A stretch of DNA of 64,000 bases, taken from assembly GCF_003347665.1 (NCBI RefSeq), contig NZ_QDGA01000011.1:1-64000 (forward strand). Direction: 5' to 3'. The position numbers were made by a program, and so were the translations under genes. This DNA comes from Microvirga calopogonii (GTDB lineage: Bacteria; Pseudomonadota; Alphaproteobacteria; Rhizobiales; Beijerinckiaceae). Positions 63,584 to 64,000 of the stretch are shown here, piece after piece (the stretch's first letter is position 1; every line of letters starts with the position of its first letter). The notes under the pieces were generated by a model, which ran no database searches, was not told the DNA's origin, and saw nothing but the letters and a program-made list of their open reading frames with translations.

Positions 63584-64000
63584 CGAACCGATTCATAAGG
63601 ATTACTGGGAGATGGTTGAGCGCGTCGCAGGAGGAGTTGGACTTGTTTACCAGACCACTCCCCACCTCGCGGAGCAGGGATGTTCCGTTCGTTGAGTTCA
63701 GCGGCAACTGCTCGCAACGTGACGATCCCAGACGCGGTTATCTTTTCCACGATAGGAAGGATGTTGGAGGCGAACTGGGTTGCTTTTGCACACCGCTTCG
63801 CACGACCTACTGCTTGCGCCTGACTCAAATTGGTTCGATTGCCGAGCGCTTTGCCTTGAGCCTTAAGCGCTGCGAGCGCATCCCGGGTTCGGGATGAAAT
63901 CTGCTCGCGCTCGTGTTGAGCAACGGCGGCCAAAATTCTGACTGTGAGTTTGTTCGCGTGAGGATTGTCACATGCTACGAAATCAACCCCAGACTCCATA
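63580..64000 (-). CDS. Serine recombinase (resolvase/invertase family), 5' part off the right edge
   Basis: About 140 C-terminal residues are visible; the N-terminal catalytic Ser region lies beyond the window. VDFVACDNPHANKLTVRILA AVAQHEREQISSRTRDALAA LKAQG is the end of the resolvase catalytic domain (the conserved AxxAxxERxxISxRT helix). GIVTLRAVAAELNERNIPAP RGGEWSGKQVQLLLRR is the helix-turn-helix DNA-binding tail. A Met at 63999 is internal, not the start. Likely mediates mobility of the island or inversion of a segment. Its ATGA end couples it to the nuclease-repeat gene. Confidence 0.85.
   Translation of the reverse strand, partial: MESGVDFVACDNPHANKLTVRILAAVAQHEREQISSRTRDALAALKAQGKALGNRTNLSQAQAVGRAKRCAKATQFASNILPIVEKITASGIVTLRAVAAELNERNIPAPRGGEWSGKQVQLLLRRAQPSPSNPYESVR

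Overview
The window reads as a chromosomal segment of a high-GC alphaproteobacterium of the order Hyphomicrobiales, probably Methylobacteriaceae and perhaps Microvirga-like. This is inferred from gene families: an alphaproteobacterial porin, a NepR anti-sigma factor, Usg, ExoD, a DUF6867 protein inside a liv operon, and RND, S4 and PurB proteins of alphaproteobacterial type. Species cannot be fixed from the sequence alone. Most intergenic gaps carry palindromic repeats of several families, typical of this group.

Layout. 0-7.3 kb: isocitrate dehydrogenase (cut by the left edge), a secreted phospholipase A2-like protein, a lipoprotein, a DUF6891 gene, a duplicated scrap of trmJ, a Tat-exported esterase, trmJ, a secreted alpha/beta hydrolase whose C-terminus is encoded by repeats, and murI. 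7.3-12.6 kb: a two-gene RND efflux operon and rpsD. 12.6-22.3 kb: housekeeping genes (Spy-like chaperone, RBBP9 hydrolase, cyclopropane fatty acid synthase family protein, purB, rpe, a DadA-like oxidase, a P1 peptidase, ccdA, DUF1203, an ACT protein) and an unlisted secreted protein without a normal start codon. 22.4-28.2 kb: a complete branched-chain amino acid ABC operon livHMGF-DUF6867-livK. 28.4-38.1 kb: flavin reductase, formyltransferase, usg, exoD, radC, map, FkbM methyltransferase, sfsA, a MoaB/CinA-type protein, gpt and an acyl-CoA synthetase-like enzyme. 38-47 kb: porin, several tiny secreted or membrane proteins, two response regulators, an orphan NepR and an RTX-repeat protein, looking like an envelope and stress region. 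47-59.2 kb: hydrolase, EAL phosphodiesterase, homocysteine methyltransferase family protein, L,D-transpeptidase, tyrosine phosphatase, a CueR-CopA copper operon with a textbook CueR promoter, an endo/exonuclease/phosphatase, glutathione S-transferase, glycosyltransferase and RidA.

59.26 kb to the right edge: base composition drops visibly and gene content changes. The boundary carries about 17 bp that look like the 3' end of a tRNA-Ser gene, without the rest of the tRNA, as expected for one attachment site of an integrated island. Inside, on the minus strand, are a serine recombinase (cut by the right edge), a 1104-residue protein with an N-terminal nuclease-like domain and a long helical-repeat body, overlapping the recombinase by 4 bp, and a 243-residue GIY-YIG-like protein. 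This three-gene unit is the best candidate in the window for an undescribed, probably defence-related, system.
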